A DNA stretch of 64,000 bases from Betaproteobacteria bacterium UBA1934 (GTDB taxonomy: Bacteria; Pseudomonadota; Gammaproteobacteria; Burkholderiales; Rhodocyclaceae), in the NCBI GenBank assembly GCA_002337055.1, contig DDFG01000004.1, positions 376,382 to 440,381 on the forward strand, written 5' to 3'. Below are positions 1-8,966 of this stretch, in pieces. The number at the start of each line of letters is the position of its first letter. The stretch's first letter is position 1. The position numbers and the translations under genes are program-made. The notes under the pieces are model-generated. The model saw nothing but the letters and a program-made list of their open reading frames with translations. It did no database searches and was not told where the DNA came from.

Positions 1-1
1 T

Positions 2-1849
2 TCGGGCCTGCCACCGCTGGTGCGCGAGAAGGACAAATTCACGGCGCTGCTGACGCTCCGGAACGGCACCGCCCAACCGATGACCGTGCAACTGGCCGCC
101 AAGGCCGGCGATGTCGCGCTCGCGGGCAAGGAAGTCAGGATAGAAGCCGAAGGCGCGGCGGAAGTGACCTGGCAGGCGGATGTGAAGGAAGGTCTGACCA
201 GCCTCGCCTGGGAATTCGAGGCGACGCAGAAGGATGGCGGCGCCAAGGACCGGCTCAAGATCGTACAGCAGGTGGCCCCGGCCGTGCCCGTGCATGTTCA
301 GCAGGCCACCTTCGTCCGCCTCGACAAAGCGCTCGAGATCCCGGCGCAGCAGCCAACCGGCTCGCTGCCAGGGCGCGGCGGCATCGAAATCGGCCTCTCG
401 CCGAAAATCTCGACGCCACCTCCCGGCCTGCGTCGCTTCTTCGAGGGCTACCCTTTCGCCTGTCTCGAACAGAAAACCTCGGTCGCCATCGGCCTCGGCG
501 ACACCGCCCGCTGGCAGGGCGTCGCCGACGCGTTGCCCACCTATCTCGACGGCAACGGCCTCGCCGCCTATTTCCCGGGCGGCCCCGGCAGCCCGGCGCT
601 GACCGCCTACCTGCTCTCCGCCACACACGCCGCCGGTTTCGCGCTGGCGCCGGAAGTGGCCGAGCGCATGCTGCGTGGCCTCAACGCATTCGCCGAGGGC
701 CGCATCAAGCCCGAACACTGGGCGCCGCAGAACGATCTGGTGGCCCGCAAACTGACCGTGCTGGAAGCGCTGACCCGGCGCGGCGCCCGCCCGATGTCGG
801 CGATCTCCAGTCTGGAAATCGACCCCATCCGCCTGCCCACCGGCTCGCTGATCGACTGGTATCTGGTCGTCAAGCGCCTGCCCGATCTGCCCGACCGCGC
901 CGCACGCTTGGCCGCCGCCGACCGCGAACTGCGCAACCGGCTTTCCTACGTCGGCGGCAAGCTGGTGTTCACCAGCGAGCGCTCGGACTATTGGTGGTGG
1001 TTGATGATGAGCGGCGACGCCAACGCCTTCCGCCTGATCGAGGCGGTCATCGACGAACCAGGCTGGCAGGCCGATCTGCCCCCCCTGGTGCTCGGCGCCG
1101 TGCAACGCCAGAACCGAGGCCATTGGCTGACCACGGTGGCCAACGTCTGGGCCACCATTGCGCTCGACCGTTTCGGCAAGAAATTCGAGAAGGAAACCGT
1201 TGCCGGCAGCAGCCGCGCCAGCCTCGCCGGCGGCGCCCAGCAGGCGTTCGACTGGAAGAACTGGAAGGAAGGCGAACCGCCGAAACTGACCCTGCCCTGG
1301 CCCGCCAAACCGGGCCCAGCCGACAAGCTGCAACTGACGCACGATGGCAGCGGCAAGCCCTGGGTCGCGGCGCAGGTGCTCGCTGCGATGCCGATCAGGG
1401 AGCCGCGTGCCATGGGCTTCAAGGTCACGCGCGAGGTGACACCGATCCAGGAGAAGGAGGTCGGCAAGGCCAGCCGGGGCGACGTCTGGCGCGTACGCCT
1501 GACCGTCGAGTCGGAGCAGGAAATGGCCTGGGTGGTCGTCGACGATCCCATCCCGGCCGGTGCCCGCCTCCTTGGCGACGGCGACGGCCGCGATTCACAC
1601 ATTGCCGCCAACGTCGAGGGTGGCGGCGACCGCGCCCGCGGCAACGCCTGGCCGGCCTTCATCGAGCGCACCTTCGGCAACTTCCGCGCCTATTACGCCT
1701 ATGTACCGCGTGGCCGCTTCACCATCGGATACACCGTCCGCCTCAACAACGCCGGCGATTTCAACCTGCCGGCGACGCGGGTGGAGGCGATGTACGCGCC
1801 TGAAGTCTTCGGCGAGGCGCCGATTTTGCCGTTGCGGGTTCAGCCGTAG
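2..1849 (+). CDS. Alpha-2-macroglobulin family protein, C-terminal part (5' end outside window)
   Basis: The open frame runs in from the left edge (base 2), so the gene starts upstream. Bacterial alpha-2-macroglobulins are large envelope proteins that trap proteases through a reactive thioester. The thioester motif CLEQ is encoded at 461-472 within YPFACLEQKTS, the form usual in bacteria. It is followed by a helical thioester domain with many W and R residues and by a C-terminal beta domain (AYYAYVPRGRF, YTVRLNNAGDF). In enterobacteria this gene is the direct neighbour of pbpC. Here pbpC is present, but four genes lie between the two. Family assignment is firm; the true start cannot be seen. 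Confidence 0.93.
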   Translation, partial: SGLPPLVREKDKFTALLTLRNGTAQPMTVQLAAKAGDVALAGKEVRIEAEGAAEVTWQADVKEGLTSLAWEFEATQKDGGAKDRLKIVQQVAPAVPVHVQQATFVRLDKALEIPAQQPTGSLPGRGGIEIGLSPKISTPPPGLRRFFEGYPFACLEQKTSVAIGLGDTARWQGVADALPTYLDGNGLAAYFPGGPGSPALTAYLLSATHAAGFALAPEVAERMLRGLNAFAEGRIKPEHWAPQNDLVARKLTVLEALTRRGARPMSAISSLEIDPIRLPTGSLIDWYLVVKRLPDLPDRAARLAAADRELRNRLSYVGGKLVFTSERSDYWWWLMMSGDANAFRLIEAVIDEPGWQADLPPLVLGAVQRQNRGHWLTTVANVWATIALDRFGKKFEKETVAGSSRASLAGGAQQAFDWKNWKEGEPPKLTLPWPAKPGPADKLQLTHDGSGKPWVAAQVLAAMPIREPRAMGFKVTREVTPIQEKEVGKASRGDVWRVRLTVESEQEMAWVVVDDPIPAGARLLGDGDGRDSHIAANVEGGGDRARGNAWPAFIERTFGNFRAYYAYVPRGRFTIGYTVRLNNAGDFNLPATRVEAMYAPEVFGEAPILPLRVQP

Positions 1850-1881
1850 TGCCGGACAGATGGAGATTCATCGGCGCCGGA

Positions 1882-1912
1882 GACAGACGGTCAGCCGATA
1901 CGACCGTCTGTC
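1882..1912. repeat. Perfect 11-bp inverted repeat between alpha-2-macroglobulin and kinase genes
   Basis: GACAGACGGTC at 1882-1892 is exactly complementary to GACCGTCTGTC at 1902-1912, with a 9-base loop. No T-run follows on the + strand (next bases GCATTGG), so it is not a standard intrinsic terminator. It could be a factor-dependent terminator hairpin for the upstream gene, or an operator for the kinase/regulator operon that begins 65 bases later. Confidence 0.6.
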
Positions 1913-1976
1913 GCATTGGCGTCGCCTCGTGAACGGCTCCGCGCGATACTGGACGCCTCTGTCTTTGGCTGAATAA

Positions 1977-3050
1977 ATGATGCAAATCCCGAACGTCGAC
2001 CCGATCTTGCCGCACCCCTACACCCCGTGCGACGAACTCGCATTCGGAGACATGCTCAGGATCATCGCGCTCGCACTGCTCAGCACCATCGTGCTGAATA
2101 TCCTGATCGCCACCCTGCTCACTCTGATCGGATTCGGCGGCGATTTCACCAATAACCTGATCTATTCGCAATGTATCGGGCTTTCGATTTCCCTGTTTCT
2201 GATGCCATCGCACCTGTTCTCGCGGTTGCGCAGGTTGCGTCGAGTTCTGGTGCCCTTCGCTCTCGTCTTCGGTTCGTTGTTCGGATACTGGCTGGGAGGC
2301 ATTCTCTGTAACAGCGATACCAACCTGCATCGGGAACATCTGGTGCCAGCCGTCGCGTTGGGCCTTTTTTTCGGCGGTGTGGTCACCCTGATTTCGGTCT
2401 TGCGCGAACGCACGCTGCATCTACAAGCCGAAGTTCGGCAACGCGAAATACTGCACCTGGAGGCGGAAAAGAGGCAGATCGAGGCGCACCTGAGCCTGCT
2501 CCAGGCCCAGATCGAACCGCATTTCCTGTTCAACACACTGGCCAACGTATCGGCGCTGATCGACTCACAGCCCGCACTGGCCAAGAACCTGCTCGAAGCA
2601 CTCAACCGCTATCTGCGCGCCAGTCTGGCGCACGCCCGCGCCAGCGGCGGTACGCTCGGCAACGAAATCGACATGCTACGCGCCTATCTGGAAATCCTCG
2701 GCATCCGCATGGCCGAACGGCTTACCTACAGCATTGACGTGCCCGACGATCTGCGCGCTCTCCCCCTGCCGCCCATGCTGATCCAGCCGCTGGTCGAAAA
2801 CGCCTTGAAACACGGTCTGGAGCCGCTCGCCGAAGGAGGCCATATCGCCATTAGCGCGCACAGCGAAGAGGGCAGGCTGCATGTGGAAGTGCGCGACACC
2901 GGGCGTGGTTTCGGCAACGCGCCGTCGGAAGGCGTCGGTCTGTCGAATGTGAGGGCACGTTTGCAGGCACTTTTTGACCATGCAGGCAAACTGGTTTTGA
3001 GCGAGAATATTCCCCGAGGCGTTATCGCCAGTGTGGAGATTCCCGTTTGA
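1977..3050 (+). CDS. LytS/AlgZ-type sensor histidine kinase
   Basis: A 357-residue membrane histidine kinase. The N-terminal ~130 residues hold about four hydrophobic segments. A short coiled-coil-like linker (EVRQREILHLEAEKRQIEAH) follows. The His_kinase domain carries the family motif QIEPHFLFNTLANV with phosphoacceptor His182, and the HATPase domain shows the N box (LVENALKHG) and G boxes (DTGRGFG, GVGLSNVRARL). Kinases of this type pair with LytTR response regulators, and one lies two genes downstream (4770-5546). The start is ATG-ATG just after a TAA. The next gene overlaps the stop by four bases (TTGA), so the three signalling genes look translationally coupled. Confidence 0.9.
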   Translation: MMQIPNVDPILPHPYTPCDELAFGDMLRIIALALLSTIVLNILIATLLTLIGFGGDFTNNLIYSQCIGLSISLFLMPSHLFSRLRRLRRVLVPFALVFGSLFGYWLGGILCNSDTNLHREHLVPAVALGLFFGGVVTLISVLRERTLHLQAEVRQREILHLEAEKRQIEAHLSLLQAQIEPHFLFNTLANVSALIDSQPALAKNLLEALNRYLRASLAHARASGGTLGNEIDMLRAYLEILGIRMAERLTYSIDVPDDLRALPLPPMLIQPLVENALKHGLEPLAEGGHIAISAHSEEGRLHVEVRDTGRGFGNAPSEGVGLSNVRARLQALFDHAGKLVLSENIPRGVIASVEIPV

Positions 3051-4765
3051 CTGCGGATCGCGAGCCTGTTCCGACCGGACTGCCGCCGACAGCAAAGGCG
3101 GAGGGTAGTGCGCGTGCTGCCACAGCGAGCCGCCGCGCCCGACAGCTCGCTTCAGCGGCAGCTTTCTCCGCCACTAGTCTGACCGCCTGCCTTGATGCCA
3201 TCGGCGACTGCCTACGGGCGTATCCCAAGGTCGACGGGTATCTGATCAACCTCTACGAACCGGCCGAAAACGTGCTGAAATGCGCGCGCATGCATTTGCC
3301 TGCGGAATACAGCAAGGTCGAGGACGCCTACGCCCACTACGGCTTTGCCGTCGACTCGCGCGATGCACATGCCCTCGCCTTTGCGCGCAATGAAGTCGTC
3401 TGCGTCGGCCCGCGTAATCTCGCCGAATTTTCACCCAGCACGCGGGCACGCTTCGAGCGCTGGCATATGCGGCAACTGGTGGCCTTTCCGATCCGCCTTG
3501 GCGGGCCAGAAGGCCGCCGCATTGGAGTGCTGGTCATTTTTTCGCAACGCGCCACTTTTGCTGCCTCTACCCTCGACGGTATTGTCCACCTGCTGGACGG
3601 CCTCGCCCCGGCGCTGCATCTGCATCACCGCGTAACCACCCTGGAAGCCCACGCCTACAACATGCGCGACACGGAAAGCGAGTTCCGGTCGTTGCTGTAT
3701 TTCATTGCCGAGATGAACAGTCTGGGCACCGACCGTGACATTTACCCGCGGCTTCAGCGCGAATTTCTCACGCGGTTCGATCTCGATTTCGCGGCGGTGC
3801 TGATTGCGGAAGATGGCGAATTGCGTTGTGCCGATACACTCTGCCGACCTGACGACGCCAGTTGGGTGCCGCTCTGGCAGGCGCATTGCCGGCAACTTCG
3901 CTATTCGCTCAATCTCTGCGATGGCGCGGCGGGAGACTGCTTCATCAACAACCGCCCTTTGCTGTTTGGCGATATTCCCTCGATTCGCCATCTGCCGATG
4001 GGGGCCAAGGACAAGGTCAATCTCGAACTGTTGCCCGACCTTCAGACCTTTGTCATCTTTCCCATCCGCAAACACGGCAAACCGATCGGCGTGCTGTGGC
4101 TGGGCAGCATGCGGCGCAAACATGCGCTCGCCACCAGCCAGCTGGTCACCGTGCAACACCTCTGCGATTTTCTCGGCAGCGTCATCGACAATGCGCGCAC
4201 CTATACGCTACTCACCGCGCTGCAAAACCGCGTCAAGATTCTCGACAACCTGGCCAGCCGGGACCGGCTGACCGGGCTGTTCAACTTTGGCAGTTTCGAG
4301 ATCGAACTCGCCAAACGCCTGCAAGCACATCGAAATCACCCCAAGCCCTCACCGATGTCGCTGATCATGTGCGACATCGACCATTTCAAACGCTTCAACG
4401 ACACGTACGGACACCGTGCTGGCAACGAGGTACTGCACGAGGCCGCCACCCGGATCACGCAAACAGTGCGCGACAACGATTTCGTCGCCCGCTATGGCGG
4501 CGAGGAGTTCGCCATCATTTTCAGCCGGTGCGATCTTTCCACGGCGGCGCAACGGGCGGAGCGCATCAGGGAGCGGATCGCCCGTCTTCCGTTTTATGTG
4601 GATGGCGCCGAGCATCACGTCACGCTGAGTCTGGGTTGCGCCGAGCTCTCGCCGCACGATGACGAAGGCAGCCTGCTGGCACGTGCCGATTCCGCCCTCT
4701 ATGCCGCCAAGCAGGACGGCCGCAACCGGGTCATGCGGGCACATTCCTTCCATCAACAGAATTGA
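3047..4765 (+). CDS. GAF-GAF-GGDEF diguanylate cyclase
   Basis: A 572-residue soluble protein with two GAF-like sensor regions (about residues 45-195 and 215-395) and a C-terminal GGDEF domain (about 405-565). The active-site motif is GGEEF (residues 484-488), preceded by LTGLFNFGSFE and CDIDHFKRFNDTYGH. RDND ends five residues before GGEEF, so a canonical RxxD product-inhibition site is present and an active, feedback-controlled c-di-GMP synthase is expected. The TTG start overlaps the kinase stop (TTGA). The response regulator starts four bases after the stop. A cyclase placed between a LytS-type kinase and its LytTR regulator suggests that the pathway feeds into c-di-GMP. Confidence 0.92.
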   Translation: MTADREPVPTGLPPTAKAEGSARAATASRRARQLASAAAFSATSLTACLDAIGDCLRAYPKVDGYLINLYEPAENVLKCARMHLPAEYSKVEDAYAHYGFAVDSRDAHALAFARNEVVCVGPRNLAEFSPSTRARFERWHMRQLVAFPIRLGGPEGRRIGVLVIFSQRATFAASTLDGIVHLLDGLAPALHLHHRVTTLEAHAYNMRDTESEFRSLLYFIAEMNSLGTDRDIYPRLQREFLTRFDLDFAAVLIAEDGELRCADTLCRPDDASWVPLWQAHCRQLRYSLNLCDGAAGDCFINNRPLLFGDIPSIRHLPMGAKDKVNLELLPDLQTFVIFPIRKHGKPIGVLWLGSMRRKHALATSQLVTVQHLCDFLGSVIDNARTYTLLTALQNRVKILDNLASRDRLTGLFNFGSFEIELAKRLQAHRNHPKPSPMSLIMCDIDHFKRFNDTYGHRAGNEVLHEAATRITQTVRDNDFVARYGGEEFAIIFSRCDLSTAAQRAERIRERIARLPFYVDGAEHHVTLSLGCAELSPHDDEGSLLARADSALYAAKQDGRNRVMRAHSFHQQN

Positions 4766-4769
4766 CGCC

Positions 4770-5546
4770 ATGCGCGCCCTGATCGCCGACGACGAGCCTC
4801 ACCTCGCCGCCCACCTGAATGCGCGCCTGAAGGCGTTGTGGCCGGAGCTCGACATCCTGCCCGTGGCACCCAACGGCGAAGTCGCCCTGACGCGCATGCT
4901 GGTCGAGCGGCCGGAAATCGCCTTTCTCGACATTCGCATGCCCGGCCTCTCGGGCCTCGAGGTTGCCGCAGGTCTGGATTACCCTTGCCAGATCGTCTTC
5001 GTCACCGCCTACGATCAGTACGCGGTAGATGCGTTCGAGCGGGCGGCGGCCGACTACCTGCTGAAGCCTGTGGAGGACGATCGACTGCGGCGTACCGTGA
5101 CCCGCCTCAAGGCATCCGCCGGCAGAGCCGATGCCGAGACCTTGCGCCAGTTGGGCGAACTGCTCGGACATCGCCTGAGTTTGTTGCACGCTGCCCCGGC
5201 CCTCGCGCCGTCTCCCCCCCCGCGCCTGAACTGGATCAAGGCACAAAGCGGCGACACCGTGCGTCTGGTGGCTGTGGAAGAAGTCGTCTATTTTCAGGCG
5301 GCTGACAAATACACGCTGGTGATGACGACAGACGCCGAATTGCTCATCCGCACGTCGATCAAGGAACTGGTCGAACAACTCGATCCTGTCATGTTCTGGC
5401 AAGTGGATCGCGGCACGCTGGTGAACGCAAGACAGATTGAGGCGGCCCATCAGGACAGCCTCGGCCGGGTCAGCCTGCGCTTGCATGGCCGCACCGAGCG
5501 GCTCAAGGTCAGCCGCAGCCACGCGCATTTGTTCAAGCAGATGTAG
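4770..5546 (+). CDS. LytTR-family response regulator (AlgR/LytR type)
   Basis: A 258-residue response regulator. The receiver domain has the acidic pair in IADDEPH, phosphoacceptor Asp54 (AFLDIRMPG), the conserved Thr in FVTAYDQYAVDAF and the Lys in LLKPVEDD. After a proline-rich linker, residues ~150-255 form a LytTR DNA-binding domain (VYFQAADKYTLVMT, WQVDRGTLVNARQI). The ATG at 4770 is chosen because it lies four bases after the cyclase stop; an open frame runs further upstream, but only inside the cyclase gene. Partner of the LytS-type kinase at 1977. Its targets are unknown; the pbpC side of the locus is a reasonable guess. Confidence 0.92.
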   Translation: MRALIADDEPHLAAHLNARLKALWPELDILPVAPNGEVALTRMLVERPEIAFLDIRMPGLSGLEVAAGLDYPCQIVFVTAYDQYAVDAFERAAADYLLKPVEDDRLRRTVTRLKASAGRADAETLRQLGELLGHRLSLLHAAPALAPSPPPRLNWIKAQSGDTVRLVAVEEVVYFQAADKYTLVMTTDAELLIRTSIKELVEQLDPVMFWQVDRGTLVNARQIEAAHQDSLGRVSLRLHGRTERLKVSRSHAHLFKQM

Positions 5547-5550
5547 CTGC

Positions 5551-6771
5551 ATGTCGATGTCTCCCGACACACGCGCACTCGTCATCGGCGGCGGCCCGGC
5601 CGGATTGATGGCGGCCGAGGTGCTGCTCGAGGCCGGTCTGCGTGTCGATCTCTACGAGGCGATGCCGACTGTGGGCCGCAAGTTTTTGATGGCGGGCAAA
5701 GGTGGGCTCAACATCACGCACGCGGAACCTCACAACCTCTTTCTGGCACGCTACGGCGACCGCCGCGAGCGTCTGCAATCGGCACTCGATGCCTTTCCAC
5801 CCTCCGCCGTGCGCGACTGGATGAGCGCTTTGGGCATCGAGAGCTTTGTCGGCAGTTCCAGCCGCGTTTTCCCAACCGGCATGAAGGCGGCACCGTTGCT
5901 GCGCGCGTGGCTGCATCGTCTGCGTCGACAAGGGCTGGCGCTGCATGTGCGTCATCGCTGGCATGGTTGGCATAACGGCGCCTGCTGCTTCACCACGCCG
6001 CAAGGCCCGGTCACGCAGCACGCCGACCTCACCGTGCTCGCTCTGGGCGGCGGCAGTTGGCCGCAACTGGGCGGCGACGGCACCTGGATCGAATCGCTGG
6101 TCGGCGCGGGTATCGATGTCGCGCCGCTACGCCCCGCCAACTGTGGATTCGACGTGGCCTGGAGCGCGCATTTCCGCGAGCGCTTCGCCGGTCACCCGGT
6201 CAAACCCGTGGCCGCCGGTCTGGCTGGCGAGGCATTGCGCCACGGCGAATTCGTGATCACCGAACTTGGTCTCGAAGGCGGTCTGATCTACGCTCTCTCC
6301 GCCCAACTGCGCGACCGCATCGAGCAAACGGGCAACGCCGAACTCCATCTTGATCTGTTACCGCAATGGCCCGCCGAAAAGGTCACCGCCGAGGTCGCGC
6401 GCCCGCGCGGCGCCCGTTCGCTGTCCAGCCACTTGCAAAGCCGGCTGGGCCTCAAAGGCGTCAAAGCAGGCCTGCTGCGCGAGTGCCTGTCATCCGCTGA
6501 CATGGGCGACAGCGCTCGCCTGGCGGCGGCAATCAAGGCGCTGCCCATCCGCCTCGTCGCCCCGCGTCCGCTTGCGGAAGCCATCAGCAGCGCAGGCGGG
6601 GTGCGCTTCGCGGAGATGGATGAACGTTTCATGCTCAAGGCACGACCCGGCGTCTTCTGCGCTGGCGAAATGCTCGACTGGGAGGCGCCCACCGGCGGCT
6701 ACCTGCTCACCGCCTGCCTCGCCACGGGCCGCGCTGCCGGATCGGGCGCGCTGGCATGGTTGCGCGGCTGA
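5551..6771 (+). CDS. NAD(P)/FAD-dependent flavoprotein (TIGR03862/HI0933-like family)
   Basis: A 406-residue flavoprotein. The N-terminal dinucleotide-binding motif VIGGGPAGLMAAE is followed by the family signature GRKFLMAGKGGLNITHAEP, and the C-terminal FAD-binding segment reads CAGEMLDWEAPTGGYLLTAC. These are the hallmarks of the HI0933-like (BaiN/RdsA-related) flavoproteins, whose physiological substrate is mostly unknown. It starts four bases after the response-regulator stop and its last 16 bases overlap the start of pbpC, so it belongs to the same transcription unit. The ATG at 5551 was preferred over an ATG two codons later. Confidence 0.85.
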   Translation: MSMSPDTRALVIGGGPAGLMAAEVLLEAGLRVDLYEAMPTVGRKFLMAGKGGLNITHAEPHNLFLARYGDRRERLQSALDAFPPSAVRDWMSALGIESFVGSSSRVFPTGMKAAPLLRAWLHRLRRQGLALHVRHRWHGWHNGACCFTTPQGPVTQHADLTVLALGGGSWPQLGGDGTWIESLVGAGIDVAPLRPANCGFDVAWSAHFRERFAGHPVKPVAAGLAGEALRHGEFVITELGLEGGLIYALSAQLRDRIEQTGNAELHLDLLPQWPAEKVTAEVARPRGARSLSSHLQSRLGLKGVKAGLLRECLSSADMGDSARLAAAIKALPIRLVAPRPLAEAISSAGGVRFAEMDERFMLKARPGVFCAGEMLDWEAPTGGYLLTACLATGRAAGSGALAWLRG

Positions 6772-8966
6772 AACACCTGCTCGCCGTGCTGGCGGGCGGG
6801 TGCATGCTGACTAACGCACTGGCGTTGCCGACCTTCAGCGACGTTCGGCGCGACTATGTCGAATCGGATGCCTGGCTGCTCGCACGCGATGGCCGGCCGC
6901 TGCACGTTCGACGGATCGACATGACGCAGCGTCGCTTGACCTGGACCCGCATCGAGGATATCTCGCCCGCCATGTTGCGCGCCCTGCTGGTCTCGGAAGA
7001 CCGGAATTTCTACGACCATGCCGGCGTAGACTGGGGGGCCGCTGCCGCCAGCGCCTGGCGAAATCTGTGGAACCGGCAAACCCGCGGGGCCAGCACGCTC
7101 TCCATGCAGCTGGTTGGCCTGCTCGGCGACGCACCTCGCCGTGGACGCCGCAACCTGACCGAGAAGATCGGCCAGGCGGGATCAGCCCTTTGGCTGGAAC
7201 GCCACTGGAAGAAGGACGAGATTCTCGAAGCGTACCTGAATCTGGCCGGTTTTCGCGGCGAGTTGGTCGGCATCGGGGCGATGAGCCGCGGGCTTTTTGG
7301 CAAATGGCCGGATGGCCTGGACGAGCGCGAAGCGGCGCTGGCCGCCGCCCTGCTCCGCGCCCCCGGCGCCAGCACTGACGCGCTGGTCAGCCGCGCCTGC
7401 GGCGTGCTGAAGGAGAGCGCCCGTGTCGCGCGGCGTGGCGAACCGACCTGCGACGGATTGGATGCACTGGCTCGCTTGGCGCTGGCTGGCGGCCTGAAAG
7501 AAGGCAGCGGTGTCACCACTTCCTCTGCGCCGCAATTAACGCCTCACCTCGCGGCCAAACTGCTCGCCAAACCGGGCGAGCGCCTGATCACGACGCTGAA
7601 CGCCGATTTGCAGGCCTATGCAACCACCGCACTCCACCGGCAATTGCGCGAATTGGCGAGGCAGAACGCCGAAGACGGCGCCGTGCTGGTCATCGACAAC
7701 GCCAGTGGCGATATCCTCGCCTGGGTGGGTTCCAGCGGCGCGCTTTCCGACGCGCCGGCGGTCGACGGCGTGACCGCCCTGCGTCAGGCCGGTTCCACAT
7801 TGAAGCCATTCCTGTACGGACTGGCCTTTGAGCGACGTCTGCTGACGCCGGCCTCGTTGATCGAAGATTCGCCCCTTTCGTTGAACACTACCAACGGCTT
7901 GTACGCGCCGCAGAATTACACAGCGGCCTATCGTGGGTGGGTCAGCGCCCGGATGGCGCTTGGCGGCTCGCTGAACATCCCCGCCGTGCGCGCTCTGGTG
8001 CTGGTCACGCCGGACACGTTCCACACTCGGCTGAAAGCGCTCGGCTATGTCAGCCTGACGGAGAATGGGGACTACTATGGCTACAGCCTCGCGCTGGGCT
8101 CTGCCGACGTATCGCTGCTGATGCAGGCCAACGCCTTTCGCACCCTGGCCAACCGGGCACGCTGGTCACCGCTTGGCGTGGTGCCGGGCAAACAGCGAAC
8201 GCCCTGTGGCGATCCGACGTGCGCTGCGGCCTTCTCGGGTGCGCCCCGCGCGGCCGGCGATGCCGGCGCGGCGTTCATGGTCGCTGATATTCTTGCCGAT
8301 CGCTCGGCCCGCGCCGGCACTTTCGGGCTCGAATCCTGGTTGGCCACTCCTTACTGGGCGGCGGTCAAGACCGGCACCAGCAAGGACATGCGCGACAACT
8401 GGTGCATTGGCTTCACGCGCCGACACACAGTTGCCGTATGGGTGGGCAATGCTTCGGGCAGCGCCATGCACGATGTTTCAGGCGTCTCCGGCGCCGCGCC
8501 GGTCTGGCGCGAGATCATGGATTGGCTGTCAGCGGGTGACCATCCGGTTCCGGAAGCGCCGCCACCCGGCATCGTCCGCACCGTCGTTGAGTTTGAACCA
8601 GCACACGAACCGCGCCGCGAAGAATGGTTCTTGCGCGGCACGGAAACCCGGCGGATGCGCGCCGCCCTACCCGGCGCGCTGGGCCGCATTGTGTCGCCGC
8701 GCGACGGCAGCGTGATCGCGCTGGACCCCGATATTCCGGTGCTACGGCAGCGTGTCCGCATTGCACTGGCAGGACAACCCGACCCAGCTTGGCGCTTGCG
8801 CATGGACGGCCAGCCACTCGGCCCGGCCAGATCAGTCACACCGTGGTTGCCGGCCCCTGGCAAACACACGCTGGAACTGGTCGACCGCGCCGGTCAGGTG
8901 CTCGATCGCGTTTCGCTGGAGGTTCGCGCCATCAGGAGCGGTCGCGCCAATGGAGGCTCACGGTAG
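6756..8966 (+). CDS. pbpC: Penicillin-binding protein 1C (bifunctional peptidoglycan synthase)
   Basis: A 736-residue class A penicillin-binding protein. A signal-anchor segment (LLAVLAGGCMLTNALA) precedes a GT51 glycosyltransferase domain with EDRNFYDHAGVDW and RGASTLSMQLVG. The transpeptidase domain shows SxxK at Ser347-Lys350 (GSTLKPF), SLN (GGSLNIPAV) and KTG near Lys538 (VKTGTSKD). The C-terminal ~90 residues match the PBP1C-specific beta domain. The start overlaps the flavoprotein end by 16 bases. The gene converges with the TonB-like gene and overlaps its last nine bases. PBP1C is classically linked to alpha-2-macroglobulin, whose gene is at the left edge. Confidence 0.95.
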   Translation: MVARLKHLLAVLAGGCMLTNALALPTFSDVRRDYVESDAWLLARDGRPLHVRRIDMTQRRLTWTRIEDISPAMLRALLVSEDRNFYDHAGVDWGAAAASAWRNLWNRQTRGASTLSMQLVGLLGDAPRRGRRNLTEKIGQAGSALWLERHWKKDEILEAYLNLAGFRGELVGIGAMSRGLFGKWPDGLDEREAALAAALLRAPGASTDALVSRACGVLKESARVARRGEPTCDGLDALARLALAGGLKEGSGVTTSSAPQLTPHLAAKLLAKPGERLITTLNADLQAYATTALHRQLRELARQNAEDGAVLVIDNASGDILAWVGSSGALSDAPAVDGVTALRQAGSTLKPFLYGLAFERRLLTPASLIEDSPLSLNTTNGLYAPQNYTAAYRGWVSARMALGGSLNIPAVRALVLVTPDTFHTRLKALGYVSLTENGDYYGYSLALGSADVSLLMQANAFRTLANRARWSPLGVVPGKQRTPCGDPTCAAAFSGAPRAAGDAGAAFMVADILADRSARAGTFGLESWLATPYWAAVKTGTSKDMRDNWCIGFTRRHTVAVWVGNASGSAMHDVSGVSGAAPVWREIMDWLSAGDHPVPEAPPPGIVRTVVEFEPAHEPRREEWFLRGTETRRMRAALPGALGRIVSPRDGSVIALDPDIPVLRQRVRIALAGQPDPAWRLRMDGQPLGPARSVTPWLPAPGKHTLELVDRAGQVLDRVSLEVRAIRSGRANGGSR

